In this document: positions 28,345 through 36,288 of the stretch, one piece after another
How the letters are laid out: each line of letters opens with the position of its first letter
How positions within the stretch are numbered: the first letter of the stretch is position 1
Source: Oscillospiraceae bacterium
GTDB taxonomy: Bacteria; Bacillota; Clostridia; Oscillospirales; Acutalibacteraceae
Reading direction: 5' to 3'
Assembly (NCBI GenBank): GCA_031269595.1
Contig: JAISYX010000048.1
Coordinates: 1-47,931 of the forward strand
DNA length: 47,931 bases
Position numbers and translations under genes: made by a program
The notes under the pieces: generated by a model
What the model saw: the letters and a program-made list of their open reading frames with translations, nothing else
What the model was told of the DNA's origin: nothing
Database searches by the model: none

Positions 28345-28422
28345 GTAGGGACAGACCTATGTGTCTGCCCAGGTTGCCGTAAAAATTCCCGTTTTTGGGC
28401 AGACACATAGGTCTGCCCCTAC
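28345..28422. repeat. 78-bp palindromic intergenic repeat, GTAGG-ended family (copy 2)
   Basis: Arms 28345-28370 and 28397-28422 with one mismatch in 26, same arm type as 13520-13596. The centre reads similarly to copy 1. An ATTACGA-type array follows at about 28448-28468. It lies between rnj and rplI. Confidence 0.9.
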
Positions 28423-28467
28423 GAACCTTTAAATTAAAAATACATTTAATTACGAATTACGAATTAA

Positions 28468-30426
28468 TTAAACTTCCATAATAACGGGAAGTATCATTGG
28501 GCTGCGCTTGGTTTTTTCATATAACATGCGTGATATTTCGTCCTTAACCCTTGTTTTGATTACCGACCACTCATGTATATTTTTATAGCAGCATTCCTCT
28601 ATTATCTTTGTGGCAAGAGATTTTACGCTCTCGATTATATCCTCAGATTCCCGCACATACACAAAGCCTCTTGAGACTATGTCAGGGCCGGAGACAACCA
28701 CGCTGTTTTCGGTATCGATAGAGGCCACAACTATAATCAGGCCGTCTTGCCCCAGGTGCTTGCGGTCACGCAGGACTATGCTGCCGACGTCGCCCACACC
28801 AAGTCCGTCAACAAGGATTTTGCCGTGGGGTGCAACCCCTGTCTTTTTCATGGAATCAGCTGTAAACTCCACCACATCGCCGTTTTCGGCAATGTAGACA
28901 TTCTTGTTCTCTATGCCCATTGTGCGTGCAAGAGCGGCGTGCTTTAGCATGTGCCTCTGCTCGCCGTGCAAGGGGATGAAGAACTTGGGCTTGGTCAAGC
29001 CCATTATAATTTTAAGCTCCTCTTGACAGGCATGGCCTGAGACGTGCACATCGTACATCTTTTCATAAACCACATCGCAGCCCTTGCGGAGCAGCTCGTT
29101 AACAACGTTGCCCACGGTTTTTTCGTTGCCCGGGATAGGATTGGCGGAGATGATTATAAAATCATCAGGGCCAACAGCCACCTGTCTGTGGTCTGAGGAG
29201 GCCATTCGGGAGAGGGCGGACATAGGCTCGCCCTGACTGCCTGTTGTAATGAGCACAACCTTATCCTTAGGATATTGGTTAATGGCTGACATCTCTATCA
29301 TTATGCCGTCCGGCACTTTAAGATAGCCCAGCTCTGTGGAGATGTTAACGGCGTTAATCATGCTTCGGCCGCTAACGGCAACTTTGCGCTTGTATTTTGC
29401 GGCGTAATCTATTATTTGCTGTATGCGGTGCACATTAGAGGCAAAGCTGGCTATGATTATCCTTTTGTTAAGGGCGGCAGGGGTATTAAACAGGCGGCTA
29501 AAGGCCTCGCCTACTGTTCTTTCACTCATGGTAACGCCCGCCCGCTCTGCGTTGGTAGAATCTGACATAAGGCAGAGTACTCCCTGTCTGCCTAATTCTG
29601 CAAAGCGTCCAAGGTCTATCATGTCGCCTTGAATAGGGGTAGAATCAATTTTGAAATCTCCCATGTGGACTATTACGCCCTCGGGGGTGTGTATTGCAAA
29701 GGCCACGGCATCGGGTATGCTGTGGTTAACATGGATAAACTCCACTGTCATTGAGCCAAAGCCCACGGCCTGCCCGGGCATAAGCACATGCAGCTTGCAT
29801 TTATCAAGTATTCTGTGTTCTCTGAGCTTGCCCTCAACAAGGCCGAGAGTAAATCTTGTGCCGTAAACAGGCACATTGATTTTGCTGAGAAGATAGGGCA
29901 GTGCGCCAATATGATCCTCGTGTCCGTGAGTTAAAACTATGCCCCTTATGCGGTGGGCGTTTTTTTCTACATAGCTGAAATCAGGTATAACCATGTCTAT
30001 TCCCAGCATCTCGTCGTCGGGAAAGGCCATGCCGCAATCTGCAAGGAACATATCCTCGCCGCACTCATAAAGAGTGACGTTTTTGCCTATCTCATTAAGG
30101 CCGCCAAGAAAGGTGATTTTAACAGGATTTGCAATGCGCTTGCGCTTTTTTGGTGCTGTGCTCTGTGTGAGGGGAGCTGACTTTGTACGGGCGGTGCTGC
30201 CCCTTTTGGGAGCACTGCGGGTGGCTGTTGAGGTGGCGGCAGCTGCATTGACAGCGGCTGGGGCAGACTCTGCTAAAGCCTTAGCCTTTTTTTGAGCCGG
30301 CTGCTTGGTTGAATCCTTTTTGCCCGCTGCTGCAGCGGCGTTGTTTGCAGGCCTGCGGCCTCTGCCATTCTGCTTTTTGGGTGCAGTTGAATTGGATTCT
30401 GTGTTTTTGTTTAAACTTTCATTCAC
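28468..30426 (-). CDS. rnj: Ribonuclease J
   Basis: Metallo-beta-lactamase/beta-CASP ribonuclease with 5'-3' exo- and endonuclease activity in RNA maturation and decay. The catalytic core begins near residue 98 ('NPVKITFLGGLNEIGKN') with the zinc motif 'THGHEDHIGALP' near 160-170, 'GDFKIDSTPI' and a late 'MYDVHVSGHA...PLHGEQRH' segment. The core length matches the family at about 555 aa. It is preceded by about 97 residues of Ala/Lys/Ser/Thr-rich, apparently disordered sequence. Start GTG 30426 with GGAGG 10 nt upstream. With rny in the same window both main Firmicute RNases are present. Confidence 0.96.
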   Translation of the reverse strand: MNESLNKNTESNSTAPKKQNGRGRRPANNAAAAAGKKDSTKQPAQKKAKALAESAPAAVNAAAATSTATRSAPKRGSTARTKSAPLTQSTAPKKRKRIANPVKITFLGGLNEIGKNVTLYECGEDMFLADCGMAFPDDEMLGIDMVIPDFSYVEKNAHRIRGIVLTHGHEDHIGALPYLLSKINVPVYGTRFTLGLVEGKLREHRILDKCKLHVLMPGQAVGFGSMTVEFIHVNHSIPDAVAFAIHTPEGVIVHMGDFKIDSTPIQGDMIDLGRFAELGRQGVLCLMSDSTNAERAGVTMSERTVGEAFSRLFNTPAALNKRIIIASFASNVHRIQQIIDYAAKYKRKVAVSGRSMINAVNISTELGYLKVPDGIMIEMSAINQYPKDKVVLITTGSQGEPMSALSRMASSDHRQVAVGPDDFIIISANPIPGNEKTVGNVVNELLRKGCDVVYEKMYDVHVSGHACQEELKIIMGLTKPKFFIPLHGEQRHMLKHAALARTMGIENKNVYIAENGDVVEFTADSMKKTGVAPHGKILVDGLGVGDVGSIVLRDRKHLGQDGLIIVVASIDTENSVVVSGPDIVSRGFVYVRESEDIIESVKSLATKIIEECCYKNIHEWSVIKTRVKDEISRMLYEKTKRSPMILPVIMEV

Positions 30427-30738
30427 GTAATAATTTCCTCCGAAGCTTTTAAATATTATTTTAGACGTTATTTCTTAGATAATAGGACGTAAAAACGCCG
30501 CAAGCGCACACCGACACATGTGCACTAACATAAAGCCCGCTATGGCTTTTTTAGCCTTTGGCGAGCACAACCTGTGCAATTTTAACTATATTCTAATTTT
30601 CCGCTCTATATATCAAGCATTTTACTTCAAAATGCTAAACATCACTATTGCATATTATATCTTACACTTTTTTTGACAAGGTGTCAAGTTAGAAATTTGA
30701 GGAGCCGCTTATGCTTTTGTTGCGACCGAGGATTTTAC
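30427..30738 (-). other. Long leader and upstream region of rnj
   Basis: The stretch holds a TATAAT at 30654-30659 (minus strand) without a well-spaced -35. There are three hairpin-forming pieces. AGCATTTT/AAAATGCT lies at 30616-30636. AAAGCC/GGCTTT lies at about 30533-30552, followed on the plus strand by Ts. TTGACA/TGTCAA is centred at about 30681. A transcript starting near 30648 would carry about 220 nt of leader. No known riboswitch recognised. Confidence 0.4.
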
Positions 30739-30972
30739 CTAATCCAGCAGAGGGGTAAGCTCCTTTTCAAGCTCTTTTTGCTTACTAAACTCTTCTGAAA
30801 CAAGTACGTTTGAGGTTTGGCTGAGCAAGCCCTTAAGATCATGCCAATCATCTGATTTTACAGGCAGAATGGTTATGCTTCCTTCGTATTGCTGCACACG
30901 AAATTCTTCTGTGTGAAATAAGTTGATAAGAACCTGAGGCAGGGTGTTTACATTTATTACTGTTTCACTCAT
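30739..30972 (-). CDS. Small antitoxin-like protein, unknown function
   Basis: 77 residues. The N-terminal half ('INVNTLPQVLINLF' then 'VQQYEGSITILPV') has the short beta-strand pattern of small AbrB/antitoxin-type proteins, and the C-terminal half is a charged helix ending 'KELEKEL', as in many predicted type II antitoxins of clostridia. I see no toxin gene beside it: the nearest genes are rnj and a glycosidase-like gene. ATG 30972 is taken because the longer frame to 31062 reads through the structured leader. It has its own strong promoter (31075-31103). Could be an orphan antitoxin or a regulator. Confidence 0.6.
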   Translation of the reverse strand: MSETVINVNTLPQVLINLFHTEEFRVQQYEGSITILPVKSDDWHDLKGLLSQTSNVLVSEEFSKQKELEKELTPLLD

Positions 30973-31047
30973 TATAAAACACCATGTGTTAGAGGCAGCA
31001 CACCAGAGGTGTGTGGAAATCACCTGTTGCGCCTCTGCCTTTCTTTT
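30973..31047 (-). promoter_or_regulatory. Structured 5' leader motif, copy C
   Basis: Read on the minus strand: GAAAGGCAGAGGCGCAACA, a hairpin AGGTG/CACCT, GCCTCT pairing with AGAGGC (P1), then TAACACATGGTGTTTTATA directly before ATG 30972. AACAC/GTGTT forms a small hairpin holding the GGTG SD. Same layout as 43131-43243 and 44999-45079. Confidence 0.7.
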
Positions 31048-31070
31048 TAATCTATATATCAAATTCAGGA

Positions 31071-31210
31071 TTATATTATAGCATGTTCCTAGATAAAAGT
31101 CAAATTTTGTATGATTTCAAGCGGGGTTTTGCGGGCTGAAAATGGCTAAGGTATGGGCTTTGCGGCTGTGCTGATATGTTAATAAGAAGTTTGCATATGG
31201 GTAATTTTTA
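31071..31210. repeat. About 140-bp promoter-bearing direct repeat, copy 1
   Basis: Matches 35600-35740 over its length with scattered substitutions, including the -35/-10 promoter at one end and 'ATGGCTAAGG', 'ATGGGCTTTGCGGCT' and 'GATATGTTAATAAGAAG' blocks. Both copies end at a degenerate TTGACAAT/TTGAAAG array. Confidence 0.8.
31075..31103 (-). promoter_or_regulatory. Sigma-A promoter for the antitoxin-like gene
   Basis: Minus strand TTGACT (31098-31103), 17 bp, TATAAT (31075-31080). Transcription should start near 31068, placing the structured leader at the 5' end of the mRNA. Confidence 0.8.
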
Positions 31211-31390
31211 AGTTGACAATTGACAATTGAAAGTTGAAAATTGTGGTGATTTGCTGCGCAAATTTTAATGAATATTTAATCAAAAAATGCGTAGCAAATC
31301 TGCCGCAACTCTTCACTCTGCACTTTTCTCTCTTCTCTGAAAAAATCGCCCGGTCTTTGGGCAGACACTTAGGTCTGCCCCTACCGTTTT
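31211..31390. repeat. Composite repeat locus with a half palindrome
   Basis: In order: TTGACAATTGA/AAAGTTG array (about 31213-31242), the TTTGCTGCGCAAA module (about 31251-31263), an inverted ATGCGTAGCAAAT segment, CTCTTCACT units, and a right-half GTAGG-family arm (31359-31384) lacking its left arm. No gene. Confidence 0.65.
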
Positions 31391-32395
31391 TTAGAAAGTC
31401 CAATCAACCCTAAAATCAGGCAGATAATATATGTGCCAGGTGTGCTTTGCTGTTCTTGCTGAGACATAGGCCTGCCAGCTGCCTCTGGCACCCTTATACA
31501 TAGATGCACGGTATACGCTTAAAAAATATTTATCCTCATTGCTGCACAGCCTAATTGGATGCAAAATTTCAAAGCTTGCGCCGCCGTCTGTGCTCTGGGC
31601 GTAATATAGCTTTGTGTTTTGGCCTCCTCCGCCTGTGGAAAGAGTAAACAGGCCAAGGAGCTTTTCGCCCTCCGGCACTATATCAATGTGCCAGAGCACT
31701 CTGCCCTCAGGCATACCTTTAAGCTCAACCTGCTGTGCAGAGCCTAGTGAGGCTGAGAGCAAATCACGCCTTTGCAGTAATATTTCTCCGTTTTTTGGAT
31801 ATGCCACATGGAACATGGTGCGCTTGCCATTGTGTTCAACAACGCTGGGGCAGGTGAGCAGGCCCTCCTCTGCCTCGGCCAGAAGCGTGGGTTTGCTCCA
31901 CTTTATGAGGTCGGGGGAATTGATAAGATATAGCCTATCGCTTCCAATGCTGTTCTTAAACAGGGATTCCCTGTAAATTATATGATACTCACCCTGCCAA
32001 AAATGAATCTCTGCATCTGAAAGGTGGTTTTTAAAGCCCTCAGTGGGGAGAGCGAGAGGCTGGCTTACTCCTGCCGGAGGCGCAAAGCTCTTGCTGTTTG
32101 AGCTGACAAAAATGCAGGGATTTTCATACCAGTCACAGCCGAAGGGGTAGGGGGTGGCAACCATTATTACCTTGCCCTTATGGAGGAGCAAATCAGGGTG
32201 CACAGCCTGACTCAAGCCATCGTAGGTAGGCAAATCAAGGCGCATTGCGCTGCGCTCTTGAGGGAGCTTAACAGCCTTATCAAAAAAACGTACATAGGCC
32301 TGCGCAGCAGTGCCCGGAAGCTTGGTAAAATACCGCTTGTGGAACCAGCTCCTTGTAAGCCTAGCCCATAGGCCTGTAATTGTGAACTTGCTCAA
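31391..32395 (-). CDS. Glycosidase-like five-bladed beta-propeller protein
   Basis: 334 residues, no signal peptide seen. Repeating W/Y-rich blades with 'HPDLLLHKGKVIMVATPYPF', 'CDWYENPCIFVSS', 'LSDAEIHFWQGEYHIIYRES' and 'HIDIVPEGEKLLGLF' resemble the GH43/GH32-like five-bladed propeller families, where acidic residues at blade starts are catalytic. TTG 32395 is preceded by GGGAGG at 7-nt spacing and lies 2 nt from the stop of the HAD gene, so the two are coupled. A cytosolic or membrane-peripheral role in making or trimming a surface glycan is inference; the exact family is unsure. Confidence 0.7.
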   Translation of the reverse strand: MSKFTITGLWARLTRSWFHKRYFTKLPGTAAQAYVRFFDKAVKLPQERSAMRLDLPTYDGLSQAVHPDLLLHKGKVIMVATPYPFGCDWYENPCIFVSSNSKSFAPPAGVSQPLALPTEGFKNHLSDAEIHFWQGEYHIIYRESLFKNSIGSDRLYLINSPDLIKWSKPTLLAEAEEGLLTCPSVVEHNGKRTMFHVAYPKNGEILLQRRDLLSASLGSAQQVELKGMPEGRVLWHIDIVPEGEKLLGLFTLSTGGGGQNTKLYYAQSTDGGASFEILHPIRLCSNEDKYFLSVYRASMYKGARGSWQAYVSARTAKHTWHIYYLPDFRVDWTF

Positions 32396-32397
32396 GC

Positions 32398-34131
32398 TTA
32401 GTCCTCCCGTTCCTTCACGCTGACAACGCCCTCTGCTATGATTTCTTCCTTAAGTGACATGCAGTAGGAGTCTATGTCCTCTGCAAGGGCTTTGCCTGTG
32501 CCCTTTACCATTCCAAGCTCCGCAACTGCCCTGAACATAGCTGAATTCTTTGCACTTTTGCGGTAGTTTATCCACAAATTCTTGCAGCCCTTGGCTCTGT
32601 AACGGGCGGCCAAAAATTTAAAAAATGAGTGCTCTACCTTTTTGTTGGCCACACGGCAGGATATTACAAAGTCTGTAATGCAGGGCTCTTCTCCAAGCCT
32701 TATGCTGGAAAAGCCCACCAAACCGTAAGAGCCAAAGCGGTCTTCGCAAATTAACACATAGGTTTCATAATCAGGGCTTGACCAGAGTGCGCTGACATCC
32801 TCCATTGCAAGCCATCTGCCGGAGGCGTTAAGCTGATTTGTGCGCTGGAGAAGCTCAAAGCAACGTGTTAGCTCCTCCTTTTTGGGCTTGCCCACAGTTA
32901 GCCTGATTTGGCAGCTGCGCAGGAAGCCGTCTATATTATCGCCCCAAGATTTTTGCTCTGTGTTTTGTTTTTCAAGCATTTTGTATGTATGCCGCCGTTT
33001 TTGTGAATCTGCTGTTACCACAACATCAAATTCAGGCATTGCGGGTATGTGCAGCATGTCCGCTGTGTCAATACACAGCACCTCAGGGCACACAGATGCA
33101 ACCTCTGCCCTTTCAAAGGAGGAATCATCTATAAAGGCTAGGGTATCTATGCCTATATTCATCTCTGACGCAAGCCCTTGCAGGCTTTGACTTTTGGGAT
33201 TCCAGGATATTTGCGGCATGACAAAATATTCATCAAGACCAAAGGCTTTTACCTGTTTCCAAGCTGCTTCATGGTCGTTTTTGCTGGCTATGCTGTTTAC
33301 TATTCCCCGTTTATCCAGCTCCTTTATAAGCTCTGCGGCCTTGGGGTTTAGGCTAACCTCGTCGCTCTCTATCAGCACGCCATGCCACAGGGTGTTGTCT
33401 AAATCCCAAACAAGACATTTTATCTTGCGGGGCTTTAAAGGCTTGGCCGATTCGGGAATATTGGGGATTATATAGCCCTTGCGCTCAACAACAAAATCAA
33501 GGGCAAAAAAGATAAGAGACCGCTCACCCTGTGTATCCTCTGGATACACAGTTATGCGGTGCAGCTCATCTGCTGTTATGCTTAAGGCTTTAAAGGGGAT
33601 TCTTAGCTGGGTGTAGCCATTTTTGCACACAATTGATGTGCGAAATTTAATTTTAGTATCGGTTGAAACCTCTAAAATAAGGCTTACAGCTTCATCGTGT
33701 TCATTTATTGCTCCAAACAAAAAGGCACTTGGCTGTTCCCCTTGCCTGCCTAAGCGTTCAAGTATAGCCTTGCCTGCCTTTACATTTAGCTTATTAAGTG
33801 TGCGTGCAAAGGGCAGAGCAAGCAGATTTGGCGTGTAGATAGCCTGTATTTTAGCCCAGCCCTCAAAGCTTATCTCTGCGCCATAGCCCCAGGTGCCGTT
33901 GCAGTCCTTGCGGGGGAGCATGCCGTTTGCCAAAAGGCGGCAGAGGCCGTCTGTGCGGGGGCGGTACAAGGAGCATGTGCCGTAGCAATCGGGGGCGGCG
34001 CACTCAAGGCAGTGCTCCTTCCACACTATAGGAGCTGCTTTTGTTATATCCTTTTGCCAGTTAGGCAAGCCCTCAGGCTGTTGTTTTATTGTAGTTAAAA
34101 TATTATTATTAGCCCAGTCTGTTTCAAACAT
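32398..34131 (-). CDS. FkbH-like HAD-IIIC protein with Cys-rich N-terminus
   Basis: 577 residues. The N-terminal region has five closely spaced cysteines (Cys41, 44, 49, 53, 64; 'CLECAAPDCYGTC'), suggesting a metal site, followed by a beta-rich stretch to about 225. The HAD core follows with 'LVWDLDNTLWHG', 'SIASKNDH' and 'FIDDSSFERAEV', and a C-terminal GNAT-like part with 'NQLNASGRW' and 'CRVANKKVEHSF'. This matches FkbH/HAD-IIIC enzymes that load glyceryl groups onto acyl carriers. No carrier protein is adjacent. ATG 34131 is used; the TTG at 34152 has no SD. Coupled to the propeller gene downstream. Confidence 0.8.
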   Translation of the reverse strand: MFETDWANNNILTTIKQQPEGLPNWQKDITKAAPIVWKEHCLECAAPDCYGTCSLYRPRTDGLCRLLANGMLPRKDCNGTWGYGAEISFEGWAKIQAIYTPNLLALPFARTLNKLNVKAGKAILERLGRQGEQPSAFLFGAINEHDEAVSLILEVSTDTKIKFRTSIVCKNGYTQLRIPFKALSITADELHRITVYPEDTQGERSLIFFALDFVVERKGYIIPNIPESAKPLKPRKIKCLVWDLDNTLWHGVLIESDEVSLNPKAAELIKELDKRGIVNSIASKNDHEAAWKQVKAFGLDEYFVMPQISWNPKSQSLQGLASEMNIGIDTLAFIDDSSFERAEVASVCPEVLCIDTADMLHIPAMPEFDVVVTADSQKRRHTYKMLEKQNTEQKSWGDNIDGFLRSCQIRLTVGKPKKEELTRCFELLQRTNQLNASGRWLAMEDVSALWSSPDYETYVLICEDRFGSYGLVGFSSIRLGEEPCITDFVISCRVANKKVEHSFFKFLAARYRAKGCKNLWINYRKSAKNSAMFRAVAELGMVKGTGKALAEDIDSYCMSLKEEIIAEGVVSVKERED

Positions 34132-34178
34132 AAGAGCGATGAACCCTTTCAATTGCGAAATTTAAAGCTTACTGATTT

Positions 34179-34207
34179 ATTGTATAACACAACGGGGGTT
34201 TTGTCAA
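34179..34207 (-). promoter_or_regulatory. Sigma-A promoter for the HAD/propeller operon
   Basis: Minus strand TTGACA (34202-34207), 17 bp, TACAAT (34179-34184), about 50 nt before the ATG at 34131. Confidence 0.75.
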
Positions 34208-34277
34208 GGAGGGGGAGATTTAAGTGAAAAGTGAAGAGTTGTGGTGGATTTGCTAACGCAAATTTTGATTAAAGGGT

Positions 34278-34360
34278 TTGTAGGGGACGATGTCTACATC
34301 GTACCGTGAATATCTGCGAGTTTCGGTAAAACGGGACGATGTAGACATCGTCCCCTACAA
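34278..34360. repeat. 83-bp palindromic repeat, GTAGG-ended, GACGATGTC-arm type
   Basis: Perfect 25-bp arms (34278-34302 and 34336-34360). It has a third arm sequence but the same outer GTAGG/CCTAC ends as the other palindromes. It is flanked by a TTTGCTAACGCAAA module on one side and a TAGCCTC array on the other. Confidence 0.9.
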
Positions 34361-34393
34361 GGCTGCGACTGGGCAATTTCTAGCTTCTGGCCT

Positions 34394-35365
34394 TTAGCCT
34401 CTAGCGTCTAGCTGCTGTTTAATCCAGGCTAGCGCATCTTTATATGCGTCCTTTGTTTGCACATCAGGGGCGATAGGGTCTTCGCCGAAGGGTTCGCCTG
34501 TTCTTGCCTTTACATTAGCGCAGGTGATTTGTATGGATGCGCCATCATACAGATAGAAGGTCTTGTTAACCGTTGCATATCCGGCGGTGTCCTGCCCAAA
34601 GGTTCGGGTATTCGGCAAACCCCTGAAACAAAGCAATGTCATTTCTCCGGAGCTGCCTGTTTTCTCATTGGTGATGAGGGCGATTGGTACGTCAGTCTTT
34701 TTGCCGCTTGCCGGCGATTTTAAATCGAAGCCGCCTGCGTCAATGGACCCATCCTTTAGTGTCACGTCGGTGGCGTTTGCGTGCTTGTCGACATAGGTAA
34801 ACAGTATGCCATCAGGCAGAGTTTGAGACAGACCAACAATCATAGGGGACATATCGCCGCCCTGGTTACCTGACAAGTCCACGATGATGCCGCTGTATTT
34901 CTCATCGCTGATAGCTCGGGAGAGGATACCCATGTATTGCTTGGCCTCGTCCTGTGTGCCAACAAATTCAGGCACCGTTAGAATGAGCACATCGTCCTGA
35001 ACTCTGTATGTTGGCATTATCACAGGGGCTGCGGCGTTTGACGCCTGTTGTGATGATGTTGTGATGTAGGAGTGCTTGCCTCCTGCATGCTTAATATATC
35101 CGTTTAGGATACCAAGTACCTCGTCGTAAGATTTTGCAGATGCAAGGTTGCTCTCTGCGGCGGTTTTTGCCTCTTTCCATTCGGCACTGTTGGTATAAAG
35201 GCCGTTTTGGTCAATAAACTGCAGAGCGATTTTTCCGTACTTCTTGGTAGACGGAGGCACAAGGTATATATTAAAATTAGGCCCGTAAACCTGCACGAAC
35301 CATATGGCGGAGGCAACAAGCAGCACGAGAACCGCACCTGCGGATATTAAGATTTTCTTTTTCAT
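34394..35365 (-). CDS. S41-family (tail-specific type) peptidase, membrane-anchored
   Basis: 323 residues with an N-terminal signal/anchor helix (about 5-25). The C-terminal half has S41 features: 'GIIVDLSGNQGGDMSPM', 'NEKTGSSGEMTLLCF' with the probable catalytic Ser, and 'FGQDTAGYATVNKTF'. No PDZ domain is apparent, so it is shorter than CtpA-type proteases; an N-terminal 'GGKHSYI' segment is typical of short S41 members. The SD before ATG 35365 is weak. The last residues (LDARG) and stop fall in a TAGCCTC-type intergenic array. Codon use looks more GC-rich than its neighbours, hinting at transfer. Target unknown. Confidence 0.85.
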   Translation of the reverse strand: MKKKILISAGAVLVLLVASAIWFVQVYGPNFNIYLVPPSTKKYGKIALQFIDQNGLYTNSAEWKEAKTAAESNLASAKSYDEVLGILNGYIKHAGGKHSYITTSSQQASNAAAPVIMPTYRVQDDVLILTVPEFVGTQDEAKQYMGILSRAISDEKYSGIIVDLSGNQGGDMSPMIVGLSQTLPDGILFTYVDKHANATDVTLKDGSIDAGGFDLKSPASGKKTDVPIALITNEKTGSSGEMTLLCFRGLPNTRTFGQDTAGYATVNKTFYLYDGASIQITCANVKARTGEPFGEDPIAPDVQTKDAYKDALAWIKQQLDARG

Positions 35366-35495
35366 TATTTTTCTCCATAAAATATTATCTAAGACTTAGG
35401 GTTTGTAGGGTACGGACTTGTTTTATCCCGGCCCGTACCACGGGTCAGGCAAGCCGTGACCCCTAAGAAGCGTAAAGCTTTAACCTTACAAGGCA

Positions 35496-35572
35496 GTAGG
35501 GGCAGACATATGTGTCTGCCCAAAGACGGGAATTTTACGATAATCAGGGCAGACACATAGGTCTGCCCCTAC
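35496..35572. repeat. 77-bp palindromic intergenic repeat, GTAGG-ended family (copy 3)
   Basis: Arms 35496-35521 and 35547-35572, one mismatch. The centre is inverted relative to copies 1 and 2. It would lie in the 5' leader of the S41 gene if the promoter at 35604-35632 is used. Upstream, at about 35400-35470, a GGGTCA/TGACCC hairpin and a GGTACGG/CCGTACC pair are also present. Confidence 0.9.
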
Positions 35573-35599
35573 GCATTTTTTAGAGATACCAATTTATAA

Positions 35600-35740
35600 T
35601 TGTATTATAGCATATTCACGGACAAAAGTCAATTTTTGTGCGATTTCAAGCGGCTTTTTATACGCTAAAAATGGCTAAGGCATGGGCTTTGCGGCTTTAG
35701 TGATATGTTAATAAGAAGTTTACATATGGGTGATTTTAAA
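35600..35740. repeat. About 140-bp promoter-bearing direct repeat, copy 2
   Basis: See 31071-31210. Same orientation, about 4.5 kb away. This copy too ends at a TTGAAAG array and a TTTGCTGCGCAAA module. Confidence 0.8.
35604..35632 (-). promoter_or_regulatory. Sigma-A promoter reading towards the S41 gene
   Basis: Minus strand TTGACT (35627-35632), 17 bp, TATAAT (35604-35609). It is the same promoter as at 31075-31103, carried on the duplicated module. It gives a leader of about 230 nt. Confidence 0.75.
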
Positions 35741-35768
35741 TTGAAAGTTGAAAGTTGAAAGTTGTGGT

Positions 35769-36195
35769 GGATTTGCTGCGCAAATTTTTATTAAAAAGTA
35801 GTTTAAGCTTAATTTATAGTGTGAGCTGCGATTGGGCGACTTCTAGCTTCTGGCCTCTAGCCTCTAGCGTCTAGTTGGGATTTGCTGCGCAAATTTTTAT
35901 TAAAAAGTAGTTTAAGCTTAATTTATAGAGGGAGATACGACTGGGCAATTTCTGGCTTCTGGCCTCTGGCCTCTAGCGTCTAGTTGGGATTTGCTGCGCA
36001 AATTTTTGTTAAAAAGTAGTTTAAGCTTAATTTATAGTGGGAGCTGCGATTGGGCGACTTCTAGCTTCTAGCCTCTAGCCTCTAGTTGGGATTTGCTTCG
36101 CAAATTTTTATTAAAAAGTAGTTTAAGCTTAATTTATAGCGGGAACTTCGACTGGGCGACTTCTAGCTTCTGGCCTCTAGCCTCTAGCTTCTAGT
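35769..36195. repeat. Four tandem copies of a 102-109-bp unit
   Basis: Units begin at 35769, 35878, 35987 and 36089. Each holds GGATTTGCTGCGCAAATTTT, 'AAAAAGTAGTTTAAGC', 'TTAATTTATAG', a GAC/GATTGGGC segment and a CTTCTAGCTTCTGGCCTCTAG-like array. The TTTGC/GCAAA hairpin followed by Ts could act as a terminator in each unit. The whole 35366-36288 stretch has no supportable gene; 36196-36288 holds an ACCACGGGTCAG segment also found near 35440. Confidence 0.92.
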
Positions 36196-36288
36196 AGGGC
36201 TTGCCCGTCCCGTTTTATCTTAGCACGCACCACGGGTCAGAGCAAAGAGGCAAGAGCTTGGAATACAGCCATTCTTGCTTCTTGCATC

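Noticed and set aside
30675..30690. TTGACA/TGTCAA at 30673-30687 as the -35 of rnj
   Set aside because: Spacing to the TATAAT is 14 or 22 bp, outside the working range; the inverted repeat may be an operator instead.
31025..31047. AGAGGCGCAA at the leader of the antitoxin-like gene resembles the 5' end of a lysine riboswitch
   Set aside because: The leader is only about 75 nt, lacks the other lysine-riboswitch helices and junction, and the gene has no link to lysine.
31179..31403. 74-aa open frame on the minus strand
   Set aside because: It is composed of repeat arrays and half a palindrome; no SD and no protein-like composition.
35769..36195. Regular repeats considered as a CRISPR array
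   Set aside because: Whole units of 102-109 bp repeat without unique spacers, and no cas genes are present.
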